The notes beneath the pieces were generated by a model. It was not told where the DNA came from. It saw only the letters and a list, made by a program, of their open reading frames with translations, and did no database searches. Below, piece after piece: positions 41,984-49,545 of a DNA stretch of 64,000 nucleotides. Numbering within the stretch: position 1 is the stretch's first letter; every line of letters begins with the position of its first letter. The position numbers and the translations under genes are program-made. Source of the stretch: JBAQMG01 sp049302575 (GTDB lineage Bacteria; Bacillota; Desulfitobacteriia; Desulfitobacteriales; Desulfitobacteriaceae); assembly GCA_049302575.1 (NCBI GenBank), contig JBAQMG010000110.1, forward strand, positions 90,562 to 154,561. Reading direction: 5' to 3'.

Positions 41984-43930
41984 ATGGCTAGCGTTAATAA
42001 AATTTTTTCACTGAAACTCCGTACACTAATTTTTGGACATCCGCTATCAACAAAAAATGCTGAGGAGTCAAAAGTTGGTGTTAGTGGAGGAGTCCCGGTC
42101 TTTGGTTCGGATATTATTTCTTCTGAAGGCTATGCTCCGGACGAGATCTTGTATGCACTTCTGTTGGCTGGATCGTTGGGCTTTGCTTTTGTTTTGAAAA
42201 TTTCGTTAGCCATCGTTTTGCTGGTGATTAGTATTTTTCTTGTTTACCGCAAAGCAATCCAGAAATACCCCGAAGGCGGTGGGTCCTACACCATTGCTAA
42301 GGCTTATCTTGGCGAAAACTTTGGTCTTATTGCAGGGGCGAGTTTGACGCTCGATTATGTTTTGACTGTTGCCGTTAGTGTCAGTTCTGCGATAGAGAAC
42401 CTAACTGGGATTATCCCATGGTTAGGCTCACCCGAACACAAAGTTCTCGCAGACTGTTTGATCATTCTGTTTATGGCTTGGATTAATTTGCGTGGCTTAA
42501 AAGAGTCAGCCAGATTATTTTCTTTGCCGGTTTACCTATATATCGCGACTTTAGCACTTTTAATAGGAACCGGTTTAGTGGAGATTTTAGTTAATGGTGT
42601 TACTCCTACGTCTGTAGCAACAGGGCACCTTGCGTCTTCCACGACCAGTGGGATGACCTGGTTCATCTTAGCCCGGGCGTTCGCAGGCGGAACAACGGCA
42701 TTAACTGGGTTTGAAGCGGTAAGCAATGGGGTAACTGCGTTTAAGAATCCTCCCCAGAAGAAGGCCATTCATACCTTGTTAATTCTAGCGATCGTTGTTT
42801 CACTTGGATTAGTAGGGTTGACTTATTTAGCTGGTGCCTACCATCTTGTCCCAGCTGCAGGAAATACAATCTTAAATCAGTTGGGCTTAATTATCTTTGG
42901 AAAAAATATTTTCTATTTTGTTCTTATGGGAACAGCTGCAGCTATTTTGGTTATAGCCTCAAGTACGCCATTTGCCGGGTTACCGATTTTATTAAGCTTA
43001 ATGGCTCGAGACGGATATACGCCAAGGTATTTTAAAAATTTAGGTGATCGATTGGTTTATAGTGTTGGGATTTGGACGTTGTTTCTCATTTCTAGTGTGC
43101 TCATTATTGTGTTCCACGGGGATACCCATATGATGCTTCCACTCTACGCAATTGGTGTGTTACTTTCGTTTGCTCTGACTGGTCTGGGTCTTGCCAAACA
43201 TATTTGGCAAATAAGAGGGGAGAAATGGAAGTCTGATTTTGCCATATTTAGCTTTGGTGGTCTCGTTTCATTCCTAGTTTTCCTCATCTTTATTACAACT
43301 AAGTTTAGGCAAGGAGCCTGGATCGTGCTTGTTATAATGCCTCTTCTCGTGTTGATGTTCCGGAGAATACATCATGTTTACCAGGGGGAGATCCAAGACT
43401 TAGAAGTCACCCCGGCAGCTGCAGAAGATTTCCACAGCTATGTGATTAAAATAAAACGGCGGCGGTCACATGTCGAATTAGCAGATTTTCGAAATAAAGT
43501 CGTCGTCCCAGTTTACGACTTGAACTTAATTGTTTTAAAAACTCTAAAATATGCCTATGCTTTGACCCCTCAAGTCACGGCTGTTCATATTGCCTCGGAT
43601 CCCATCCGAACAGCAAAGTTGCTCAAGCACTGGGCAGAACATCATATAGAAATTCCTTTAGAAATTGTAGAGTCCCCATATCGTGCTACCGTCCATGATT
43701 TATTAAAATATATTGATAAAATCGAGAAGAACGGACATTTTGACACAATTACCGTAGCGATTCCGGAATATGTTCCAGAAAAATTGTGGCACAATATTCT
43801 TCATAATCAGACGGGGCAATTGATGAAGTTGATGTTTCTTTTTCGCAAGAGCATTCTTGTGACGAGTGTTCCTTATCATCCCTTGCCAAAAGAAGTGCTG
43901 ACAGTTGATGCTAAAGTTGATCCCAAATAA
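41984..43930 (+). CDS. KimA-like APC-superfamily potassium/amino acid permease
   Basis: A 648-residue transporter with about twelve membrane helices (residues 45-455) and a C-terminal cytoplasmic part of about 190 residues. The start of the core, GVPVFGSDIISSEGYAPDEIL, and the following KYPEGGGSYTIAKAYLG, ASLTLDYVLTVAVSVSSAIENLTG and FAGGTTALTGFEAVSNGV match the KimA (YdaO) branch of the APC superfamily, a high-affinity K+/H+ importer in Bacillus whose tail has a USP-like fold. The C-terminal VVVPVYDLNLIVLKTLKYA fits such a fold. ATG 41984 has AAGAAGG upstream. Adjacent kdpDE strengthens a potassium role. An amino acid permease is the alternative. Confidence 0.85.
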   Translation: MASVNKIFSLKLRTLIFGHPLSTKNAEESKVGVSGGVPVFGSDIISSEGYAPDEILYALLLAGSLGFAFVLKISLAIVLLVISIFLVYRKAIQKYPEGGGSYTIAKAYLGENFGLIAGASLTLDYVLTVAVSVSSAIENLTGIIPWLGSPEHKVLADCLIILFMAWINLRGLKESARLFSLPVYLYIATLALLIGTGLVEILVNGVTPTSVATGHLASSTTSGMTWFILARAFAGGTTALTGFEAVSNGVTAFKNPPQKKAIHTLLILAIVVSLGLVGLTYLAGAYHLVPAAGNTILNQLGLIIFGKNIFYFVLMGTAAAILVIASSTPFAGLPILLSLMARDGYTPRYFKNLGDRLVYSVGIWTLFLISSVLIIVFHGDTHMMLPLYAIGVLLSFALTGLGLAKHIWQIRGEKWKSDFAIFSFGGLVSFLVFLIFITTKFRQGAWIVLVIMPLLVLMFRRIHHVYQGEIQDLEVTPAAAEDFHSYVIKIKRRRSHVELADFRNKVVVPVYDLNLIVLKTLKYAYALTPQVTAVHIASDPIRTAKLLKHWAEHHIEIPLEIVESPYRATVHDLLKYIDKIEKNGHFDTITVAIPEYVPEKLWHNILHNQTGQLMKLMFLFRKSILVTSVPYHPLPKEVLTVDAKVDPK

Positions 43931-43966
43931 AAATTATATTAATAGTACAAGGGGAGGATATCATAA

Positions 43967-44770
43967 ATGTTACAAAACATTGGTTTTATTGGTGCTGGGA
44001 ATCTGGCGGAGGCTGTGATCAAGGGTTTAACCTCAGGGGAGGAGAAGCCTCGTATTATGGTGACAGATTTAGCTAAAGAGCGTTTGAGTGTACTCGAAGA
44101 AAAATACGGCGTGCGAACTGGTGAGTTGGCGCAAGTTGTCAAAGAGTCTGAGGTCGTTATTTTAGCAGTCAAGCCAAAGGATGTGGTCACGGTGATTAAG
44201 TCCTTGGCCACCTTTTCTATGCAGGGTAAATTAGTGGTCAGCGTAGCAGCGGGGATTCCTTTGGCGATGTTAGAGAAAGGCTTGCCGGGGGTCGCAGTCG
44301 TGCGAGTGATGCCGAACACTTCTTGTGCGGTGCTGCTTTCTATGACGGGTATGGTGCAAGGAAGCTTGGCAACAGATAAGGATAAAGCGGTAGCGGAAAA
44401 TATCTTTAGTAGGGTTGGTCAGGTCTTGTGGATTGCGGAGGATAAGATTAATGCTGTGACAGCGATCAGTGGCAGTGGACCGGCCTACTATTATCTCTTT
44501 ACTGAGTGCTTAGTAGCGGCTGGAGTGGCGCTGGGTCTGACCTTAGAGGAGGCGGAAGTATTAGCCAAGGAAACCTTCGCCGGAGCAAGCCAAATGCTGC
44601 TTCGTAGTGGTAAGACCCCAGCCCGCTTACGGGAGGATGTTACTTCACCAAACGGTACCACGTATGCTGCCTTACAACAATTTGACCAGGCCAACTTACG
44701 GGATATCGTACTGCTAGCAGCTAGGGCGGCTGCCGAGCGGGCATCTGAGATGGAAAGAGAGTTTTCGTAA
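43967..44770 (+). CDS. proC: Pyrroline-5-carboxylate reductase
   Basis: A 267-residue ProC that makes L-proline from pyrroline-5-carboxylate with NAD(P)H. The N-terminal nucleotide turn is IGFIGAGNLAEAVIKGL, followed by VILAVKPKDV, VVSVAAGIPLAML and RVMPNTSCAV. The C-terminal dimer domain has the family signature AITAISGSGPAYYYLF-like TAISGSGPAYYYLF, then DVTSPNGTTYAAL. ATG 43967 follows AAGGGGAGG. It begins 36 bases after the KimA-like gene. All key motifs are intact. Confidence 0.96.
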   Translation: MLQNIGFIGAGNLAEAVIKGLTSGEEKPRIMVTDLAKERLSVLEEKYGVRTGELAQVVKESEVVILAVKPKDVVTVIKSLATFSMQGKLVVSVAAGIPLAMLEKGLPGVAVVRVMPNTSCAVLLSMTGMVQGSLATDKDKAVAENIFSRVGQVLWIAEDKINAVTAISGSGPAYYYLFTECLVAAGVALGLTLEEAEVLAKETFAGASQMLLRSGKTPARLREDVTSPNGTTYAALQQFDQANLRDIVLLAARAAAERASEMEREFS

Positions 44771-44824
44771 GTTGGTCTAAAACCCCTCGGATTATCATAT
44801 GATGTCGAGAGAGGGGGGAGGCCC

Positions 44825-45076
44825 ATGTCAAATTTGGCTACATGGATGAGTTATGGCTATTTCATACTTTGCTTAGTTTTGGGATGGTGTGCTGCTTCTG
44901 TGTTAGATTATGATGGGATTTTGCGACGCTCAACTTCTCCTTGGAGCCGCCTCCTTCTCCGACTTGGTGTAACCTTGGTTTTAGCTGAAGGCTTTCGGGT
45001 TTTTCTAAGCTATGCGATTGGACCCTTGCTTGATGCTATGGCAAATCAAAGTATTGCAGGCTTTAAGGCATTTTAA
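44825..45076 (+). CDS. Small two-helix membrane protein (DUF1146-like)
   Basis: An 83-residue protein with a first hydrophobic stretch (MSYGYFILCLVLGWCAASVL, about residues 8-27) and a second one (LLLRLGVTLVLAEGFRVFLSYA, about 43-64) around a basic loop. The layout and length recall the DUF1146/YwzB small membrane proteins of Firmicutes, but the likeness is not strong. ATG 44825 has a G-rich GGGGGGAGG ribosome binding site. A hairpin (CCCCTC at 44783-44788 with GAGGGG at 44811-44816) reaches into that site and could limit translation. Its 3' end overlaps the converging transglycosylase gene by 14 bases. Confidence 0.6.
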   Translation: MSNLATWMSYGYFILCLVLGWCAASVLDYDGILRRSTSPWSRLLLRLGVTLVLAEGFRVFLSYAIGPLLDAMANQSIAGFKAF

Positions 45077-46049
45077 ATTCATTCTCTTGCCAGATTCGCT
45101 TATACTTATCTTCCAAGCGTGGAACTCTTTGGACATAGTCTCTTGTTTCTGAAAAATTAAGCCAGCGCTGACTCTGAACATTCCCTGGTCCAGCATTATA
45201 GGCTGCCAAAGCGGCTTCTTCGTTTCCAAAACTAGCTAACTGTTGTTGCAAGTAATGTGCCCCACCGTCTATGTTTTGAGTGGGGTCATAAGGGTTTACA
45301 CCGAGTGATCTGGCTGTTTCTGGCATGAGTTGCATTAAACCTATCGCCCCTGTTGGACTAAGTGAATTGGGATCACCACCAGATTCTTGTTCCATCACAG
45401 CGGCAATTAAAGCTGGGTGTAATTTATACTTTGTGGCGGCAGTTTCGATATCCTTTTGCCAACGAAGCACCCGATCATTTAGATTAATTGGTTTGTTACC
45501 CTCACCTAGAATAACGGTTTGGACTATTTCCCCTTTTTCATCTTCATAAGTAACGACGGAGATACCCCAGAATTGGATTAAAGCAATACCAGTACCTTGG
45601 GCATCTTCTAGTAATATGTTCCAGTTTTTTGATTCGTTGGGTAAGTTTTTTGTGGAAGTTTTTGCTAAGCCAATCTGAAAAAGGAAATCATGACCGAGAT
45701 TTTTGATGTTCACTCTAGCTTGGGTCAGTTTTTGTCGTTTGAATAACTTTGTTTGATGAATATCTACTTTCTCACCTTTCTCCATTTGAACCCAAGCAGG
45801 TGGTTTGCGATTACTGAGAAGATCTATTATATTTTCTGCAATCCCCTTGGATAGTGGTGGGTAAAAGAAAATAAAACCAATCAATAGACAAAAAAGCAAG
45901 TATCTTAGAACATGGCGATACTTGATCGCAAATTTGATAAACCCTAATAATTTAGGGTTTTCAATTTTGACCTTTTTTCTAACTTTGTCAATCAAGGTTT
46001 TTAAAGTCTTCAGGACTTTCAGGTTTTTAAGATTTTTAATAATTAGCAT
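45063..46049 (-). CDS. Membrane-anchored lytic transglycosylase (SLT domain)
   Basis: A 328-residue protein with one N-terminal anchor (VLRYLLFCLLIGFIFFYPP, around residues 47-65) preceded by a basic, Lys/Leu-repetitive head, an extracellular middle part, and a C-terminal SLT lysozyme-like domain (about 205-320). The catalytic Glu lies in AAVMEQESGGDPNSLSPTGA, then GLMQLMPETARSLGV, the DGGAHYLQQQL helix and AALAAYNAGPGNV. It should cleave the peptidoglycan glycan chain to 1,6-anhydro products. ATG 46049 with CAGAGGTG upstream is preferred to the TTG at 46094, which lacks a site. It converges with the DUF1146-like gene with a 14-base overlap. Confidence 0.88.
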   Translation of the reverse strand: MLIIKNLKNLKVLKTLKTLIDKVRKKVKIENPKLLGFIKFAIKYRHVLRYLLFCLLIGFIFFYPPLSKGIAENIIDLLSNRKPPAWVQMEKGEKVDIHQTKLFKRQKLTQARVNIKNLGHDFLFQIGLAKTSTKNLPNESKNWNILLEDAQGTGIALIQFWGISVVTYEDEKGEIVQTVILGEGNKPINLNDRVLRWQKDIETAATKYKLHPALIAAVMEQESGGDPNSLSPTGAIGLMQLMPETARSLGVNPYDPTQNIDGGAHYLQQQLASFGNEEAALAAYNAGPGNVQSQRWLNFSETRDYVQRVPRLEDKYKRIWQENEFKMP

Positions 46050-46222
46050 AGACGTTTTGACACCTCTGAAATATGTGTTAAAGTTAGTTGACAAGGTTGA
46101 CTTTAAAATGATTGATTCACGTCTTCTTAATATACCACAAAATCAAAGGCAACTGGTGCTTATTTCTAAAAGGCAAATAAATCAATAAAATCAACCTTTA
46201 AGTTTACCTAGTTATATATTTG

Positions 46223-46251
46223 TTGATAATACAATTAGAATAGGCTTTAAT
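46223..46251 (+). promoter_or_regulatory. Candidate promoter of murT-gatD
   Basis: TTGATA (46223-46228) and TTTAAT (46246-46251) are spaced by 17 bases, about 43 bases ahead of the murT start. Confidence 0.45.
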
Positions 46252-46293
46252 AGAGTTGATTATTTAGGGCTTGTTTTGACAAGGAGTATGTAC

Positions 46294-47688
46294 GTGCGGA
46301 CATGGAATTTTTGGCTGGCTTTATGGGCAGGTAAACTGTCGGGGATTATACTGAAATTGCTTGGCAAAAAGGGTACAACGTTACCAGGCTTAATTGCTTA
46401 TCGGTTAGATTCAAGCATGATTAAACATTTGGCTAAGGCTTATACTGAAGGTCTAATTATGATTACTGGGACGAATGGCAAAACAACAACAGCAAATTTA
46501 CTGGCTAACATCTTAACAAAAGCAGGCAAGAAATTTGCATTTAACCAAGCCGGGGCTAATCTCGTGACTGGAATAACTGGTGCTCTCCTACAAAATACTG
46601 GTTGGCGGGGAAAGGCTAGGGTCAGACTGGCACTTCTTGAAGTTGATGAGGCCACAGTACCCAAATTTTGTGCGGAAGTTCTGCCAGATCTAGTTGTTGT
46701 CACAAATTTTTTCCGTGATCAGTTAGATCGCTATGGTGAATTAGATACCACGATCCGAATGGTTAAAAATGCTTTGTCGGAAAAAACTCTCTTAATACTT
46801 AACGCTGATGACCCTTTAGTTGCTCAGTTTGGTTTCGAGCGTTCTAGGGTTCTTTATTATGGAGTAGCTCGAACACCTGAGAGCCAAACGGAAAGTCAGG
46901 AAACCAGAGAGGCGAAATTCTGCCCAGAGTGCGGACAAGCACTAGACTATGAGCTTTTTCACTATGGTCAATTGGGTATTTACGCTTGTAGGAGCTGTAA
47001 CTTTAAACGGCCTGATCCCGACGTCTTGGCGGATCAAGTTAAGCAACAAGCTGATTGGTTGAAGTTTAAGATTGGTTCAAGTTGTTATGTTACAGCACTA
47101 CAAGGGTATTATAATTTGTATAATTCGTTGGCGGCGATCACGGTTGCCCGTCAGTTGAATATTTCAGAGGTGGATATAGAACAGGGGTTGCGAGAGTTTA
47201 TCCCTCAAGCTGGGAGAATGGAACGCTTTAATTTCCCTGAAGGGGAGCTAACCTTAACCTTGGTTAAAAACCCCACAGGTTTCAATCAGGTTATTCGAAC
47301 AGTTTTAGCTAGCGGTAATGAGGTTAGGCTTCTAATTGCGCTTAATGATTTGGCTGCTGATGGACGTGATATTTCCTGGCTTTGGGATGTGGATTTTGAG
47401 CGCTTAGGGGAGCAAGCAGGCTTAGTTCGGCAAGTGGTTTGTTCAGGGTTGAGAGCTGAGGAAATAGCTTTACGTTTGAAATATGCTGGCCTTAAGCTGG
47501 AAAAGCTAGTGATTGAACATTCTTTAGATAAAGCTGTAGAGATTTTACTAAGTGAGAGCAAGAAGGGAGAAGTTGTTTTTGCCCTGCCTACCTATACGAA
47601 CTTGTTTCCTCTGAGGCAACTTTTAACAGCTCGGCTTAAGACCATCCCAACACTTGTTTCAAGGAACGAGGGGGCAGCAGAGAAATGA
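46294..47688 (+). CDS. murT: Lipid II isoglutaminyl synthase subunit MurT
   Basis: A 464-residue Mur-ligase-like protein that, with GatD, amidates the D-Glu of lipid II to D-isoglutamine. The P-loop is MITGTNGKTTTANLL, followed by EVDEATVPKFCAEVLPDLVVVTNFFRDQLDRYGE. A Cys4 zinc-ribbon insert, CPECGQ to CRSCNF, is typical of MurT. The C-terminal domain has KNPTGFNQVI and the DISWLWDVDFE segment of the DUF1727 part. GTG 46294 is taken as start: AAGGAG at 46281-46286 is 7 bases ahead, while ATG 46288 is too close. It overlaps gatD by 4 bases. Confidence 0.95.
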   Translation: MRTWNFWLALWAGKLSGIILKLLGKKGTTLPGLIAYRLDSSMIKHLAKAYTEGLIMITGTNGKTTTANLLANILTKAGKKFAFNQAGANLVTGITGALLQNTGWRGKARVRLALLEVDEATVPKFCAEVLPDLVVVTNFFRDQLDRYGELDTTIRMVKNALSEKTLLILNADDPLVAQFGFERSRVLYYGVARTPESQTESQETREAKFCPECGQALDYELFHYGQLGIYACRSCNFKRPDPDVLADQVKQQADWLKFKIGSSCYVTALQGYYNLYNSLAAITVARQLNISEVDIEQGLREFIPQAGRMERFNFPEGELTLTLVKNPTGFNQVIRTVLASGNEVRLLIALNDLAADGRDISWLWDVDFERLGEQAGLVRQVVCSGLRAEEIALRLKYAGLKLEKLVIEHSLDKAVEILLSESKKGEVVFALPTYTNLFPLRQLLTARLKTIPTLVSRNEGAAEK

Positions 47689-48407
47689 AGTTAAATATTT
47701 GTCATCTATACCCAGATTTAATGGACTTATATGGTGATCGTGGTAACCTCCTAACTTTAACGGCGCGTTGCCGCTGGCGGGGAATAGAAACCGTTGTCCA
47801 ACGGGCTTCCTTAGGAGATAAGTTGAATTTTCGGAGTATGGATATTCTCTTCATAGGTGGTGGCTCGGATCGAGAACAAAGTTTACTCGTTCAAGACCTA
47901 GTCCTGCGGAAAGTAAATTTACAGGCAGCCATTGAGGAGGGCTTGGTTGTTCTATCAATCTGTGGAGGGTACCAATTGCTCGGCCAATATTATCAAACAG
48001 CAGAAGGGAAGAAGATCCCTGGGCTGGGAATTTTAGATCTTTGGACGATAGCTGGCTCTAAACGCTTGATTGGGAATGTTGTTATTGAAACCCAGGCAAG
48101 TACCTTAGTAGGGTTTGAAAACCATTCTGGACAAACTTATCTTGGCTCTGGTCTTACCCCCTTGGGGAAAGTTCTTGTCGGCTGCGGGAACAATGGCCGC
48201 GATAAGGCGGAGGGTGTTCGCCATAAAAATGTCTTCGGTACGTATTTACACGGACCTCTACTGCCGAAAAATCCTGATTTTGCTGACTTGATCTTGCAAC
48301 TGGCTCTAGCTAGGCGAGGGTATACGGAAAAAATGGAGCTGCTTGATGATCGACTTGAGGAATTAGCCCACCAATCTATGCTGAAAACACTATCGAAGAA
48401 AATCTAA
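47685..48407 (+). CDS. gatD: Lipid II isoglutaminyl synthase glutaminase subunit GatD
   Basis: A 240-residue class I (triad) amidotransferase that delivers ammonia from glutamine to MurT. The nucleophile is Cys93 in VLSICGGYQLLG and the catalytic His189 is in GTYLHGPLLPKNP. It starts LNICHLYPDLMDLYGDRGNLLTL, which is characteristic of GatD and CobQ-like relatives. It overlaps murT by ATGA, which fixes the start. The pair is typical of Gram-positive cell-wall synthesis. CobB/CobQ amidotransferases are the nearest alternative, but the murT partner rules them out. Confidence 0.95.
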   Translation: MKLNICHLYPDLMDLYGDRGNLLTLTARCRWRGIETVVQRASLGDKLNFRSMDILFIGGGSDREQSLLVQDLVLRKVNLQAAIEEGLVVLSICGGYQLLGQYYQTAEGKKIPGLGILDLWTIAGSKRLIGNVVIETQASTLVGFENHSGQTYLGSGLTPLGKVLVGCGNNGRDKAEGVRHKNVFGTYLHGPLLPKNPDFADLILQLALARRGYTEKMELLDDRLEELAHQSMLKTLSKKI

Positions 48408-48595
48408 ATTATAGATATACCAGTTTAAATTATCTGCTAGTAGTATATCAAACATGCTATACTTAAACACTATTAGTAGGAAGGATTAGATTCAAAAGGT
48501 GTTCAAAAAAACTATTGAAATTTATTATTCCATTATTTACATAGCCTAAATGGCTTATTTAAAGCGCTTTTTGCTTGTTTACTCAACTAACTTTA

Positions 48596-48625
48596 TTGAC
48601 ACTTTTAAACGATATTGTCTATAAT
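48596..48625 (+). promoter_or_regulatory. Promoter of mazEF
   Basis: TTGACA (48596-48601) and TATAAT (48620-48625), both perfect consensus hexamers, are separated by 18 bases, 38 bases ahead of mazE. Confidence 0.7.
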
Positions 48626-48663
48626 AGAGTATAGCTTTGGCTAAATGACTTGGGGGTGCTGAT

Positions 48664-48942
48664 GTGGCAGAGAGTAAGCGGATTATGATCAGTTTACCGG
48701 AGAGTTTGCTTGCGGAAGTGGACGGTATTGTTACTATCGAAAATAGAAATCGCAGCGAATTCATTCGAGAGGCCATTAACAGTATACTCCACGAACGCCG
48801 AAAGAAAGGGATCCGAGAGCAGATGCGCAACGGATACCTGGAAATGGCCCAGTTGAATTTGGCTATATGTAGAGAGTTGTTTAATGTGGAACAAGAGGTT
48901 TTATTATATTATGAAGAAACTAGTGTGGAGTGGCGGAGATGA
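48664..48942 (+). CDS. mazE: Antitoxin MazE/EndoAI, ribbon-helix-helix type
   Basis: A 92-residue antitoxin of the Firmicutes EndoAI type. The N-terminal ribbon-helix-helix is KRIMISLPESLLAEVDGIV followed by NRSEFIREAINSIL; the charged C-terminal tail, ending in EETSVEWRR, should wrap around MazF. It neutralises the toxin and represses the operon promoter. GTG 48664 is the start, with GGGGTG upstream. It overlaps mazF by 4 bases. In Bacillus the pair sits next to alr, but not here. Confidence 0.92.
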   Translation: MAESKRIMISLPESLLAEVDGIVTIENRNRSEFIREAINSILHERRKKGIREQMRNGYLEMAQLNLAICRELFNVEQEVLLYYEETSVEWRR

Positions 48943-49289
48943 TAATTAAGCGCGGGGAAATATATTATGCAGAGCTGAACCCCGTCGTCGGCTCCGAACA
49001 GGGTGGGACAAGACCTGTCTTGGTAGTCCAAAACGATATAGGAAATCAATTTAGCCCGACGACAATTATCGCAGCTATCACATCTCAAATTGCGAAGGCT
49101 AAACTACCTACCCATGTTGAGGTTCGCGCCAAACGTAGTGGTTTAGAGCGAGATTCAGTTATTCTTACTGAACAGATACGAACAATTGATAAAAGCCGAC
49201 TAAAAGAAAAAGTTGCGGTATTAGATGATGAAGTAATGTTGCGGGTGGATCAGGCCATTGAAATCAGTTTAGGTCTAGCAGATATCTAA
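48939..49289 (+). CDS. mazF: mRNA interferase MazF/EndoA
   Basis: A 116-residue endoribonuclease toxin, the exact length of Bacillus EndoA. It reads IIKRGEIYYAELNPVVGSEQ with GGTRPVLVVQNDIGN, SPTTIIAAITSQ and LTEQIRTIDKSRL, covering the SH3-like barrel and the catalytic Arg and Thr positions of the family. ATG 48939 overlaps the mazE stop (ATGA), which fixes the start over the GTG at 48930. EndoA cuts UACAU sites in Bacillus; specificity here is not proven. A terminator follows. Confidence 0.95.
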   Translation: MIIKRGEIYYAELNPVVGSEQGGTRPVLVVQNDIGNQFSPTTIIAAITSQIAKAKLPTHVEVRAKRSGLERDSVILTEQIRTIDKSRLKEKVAVLDDEVMLRVDQAIEISLGLADI

Positions 49290-49310
49290 GAATAGATGTG
49301 AAAATCGCGG

Positions 49311-49345
49311 ACAGCGTAGCTTATTAGTTGCTAACGCTGTTTTTG
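49311..49345 (+). terminator. Intrinsic terminator of mazEF
   Basis: ACAGCGTAGC (49311-49320) pairs with GCTAACGCTGT (49330-49340) with one bulge, followed by TTTTT. Confidence 0.75.
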
Positions 49346-49545
49346 TATTGTGCGTCAATAACTGTCGTAGTTGTTTAGTTTAAATATTATCGAGAAGTAT
49401 ATCTTTAGTTGAACGAGTTCACTAGATTAATCATGAAATTGCAGGAAAATGATCAATGATTGTCGTATATAAGCAATTAGCTGCAAGTTATGTTTAAGAT
49501 TGCTAAGAATTTAGCAAAAGGGTAGCAAAGGAGTGGAGTGAAGGT

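Noticed and set aside
49409..49422. TTGAACGAGTTCAC, found here and at 55024-55037, as an SOS or other operator
   Set aside because: A shared 14-mer is expected by chance in 64 kb, and the GAAC-GTTC arms have a 2-base gap rather than the 4-base gap of the LexA box.
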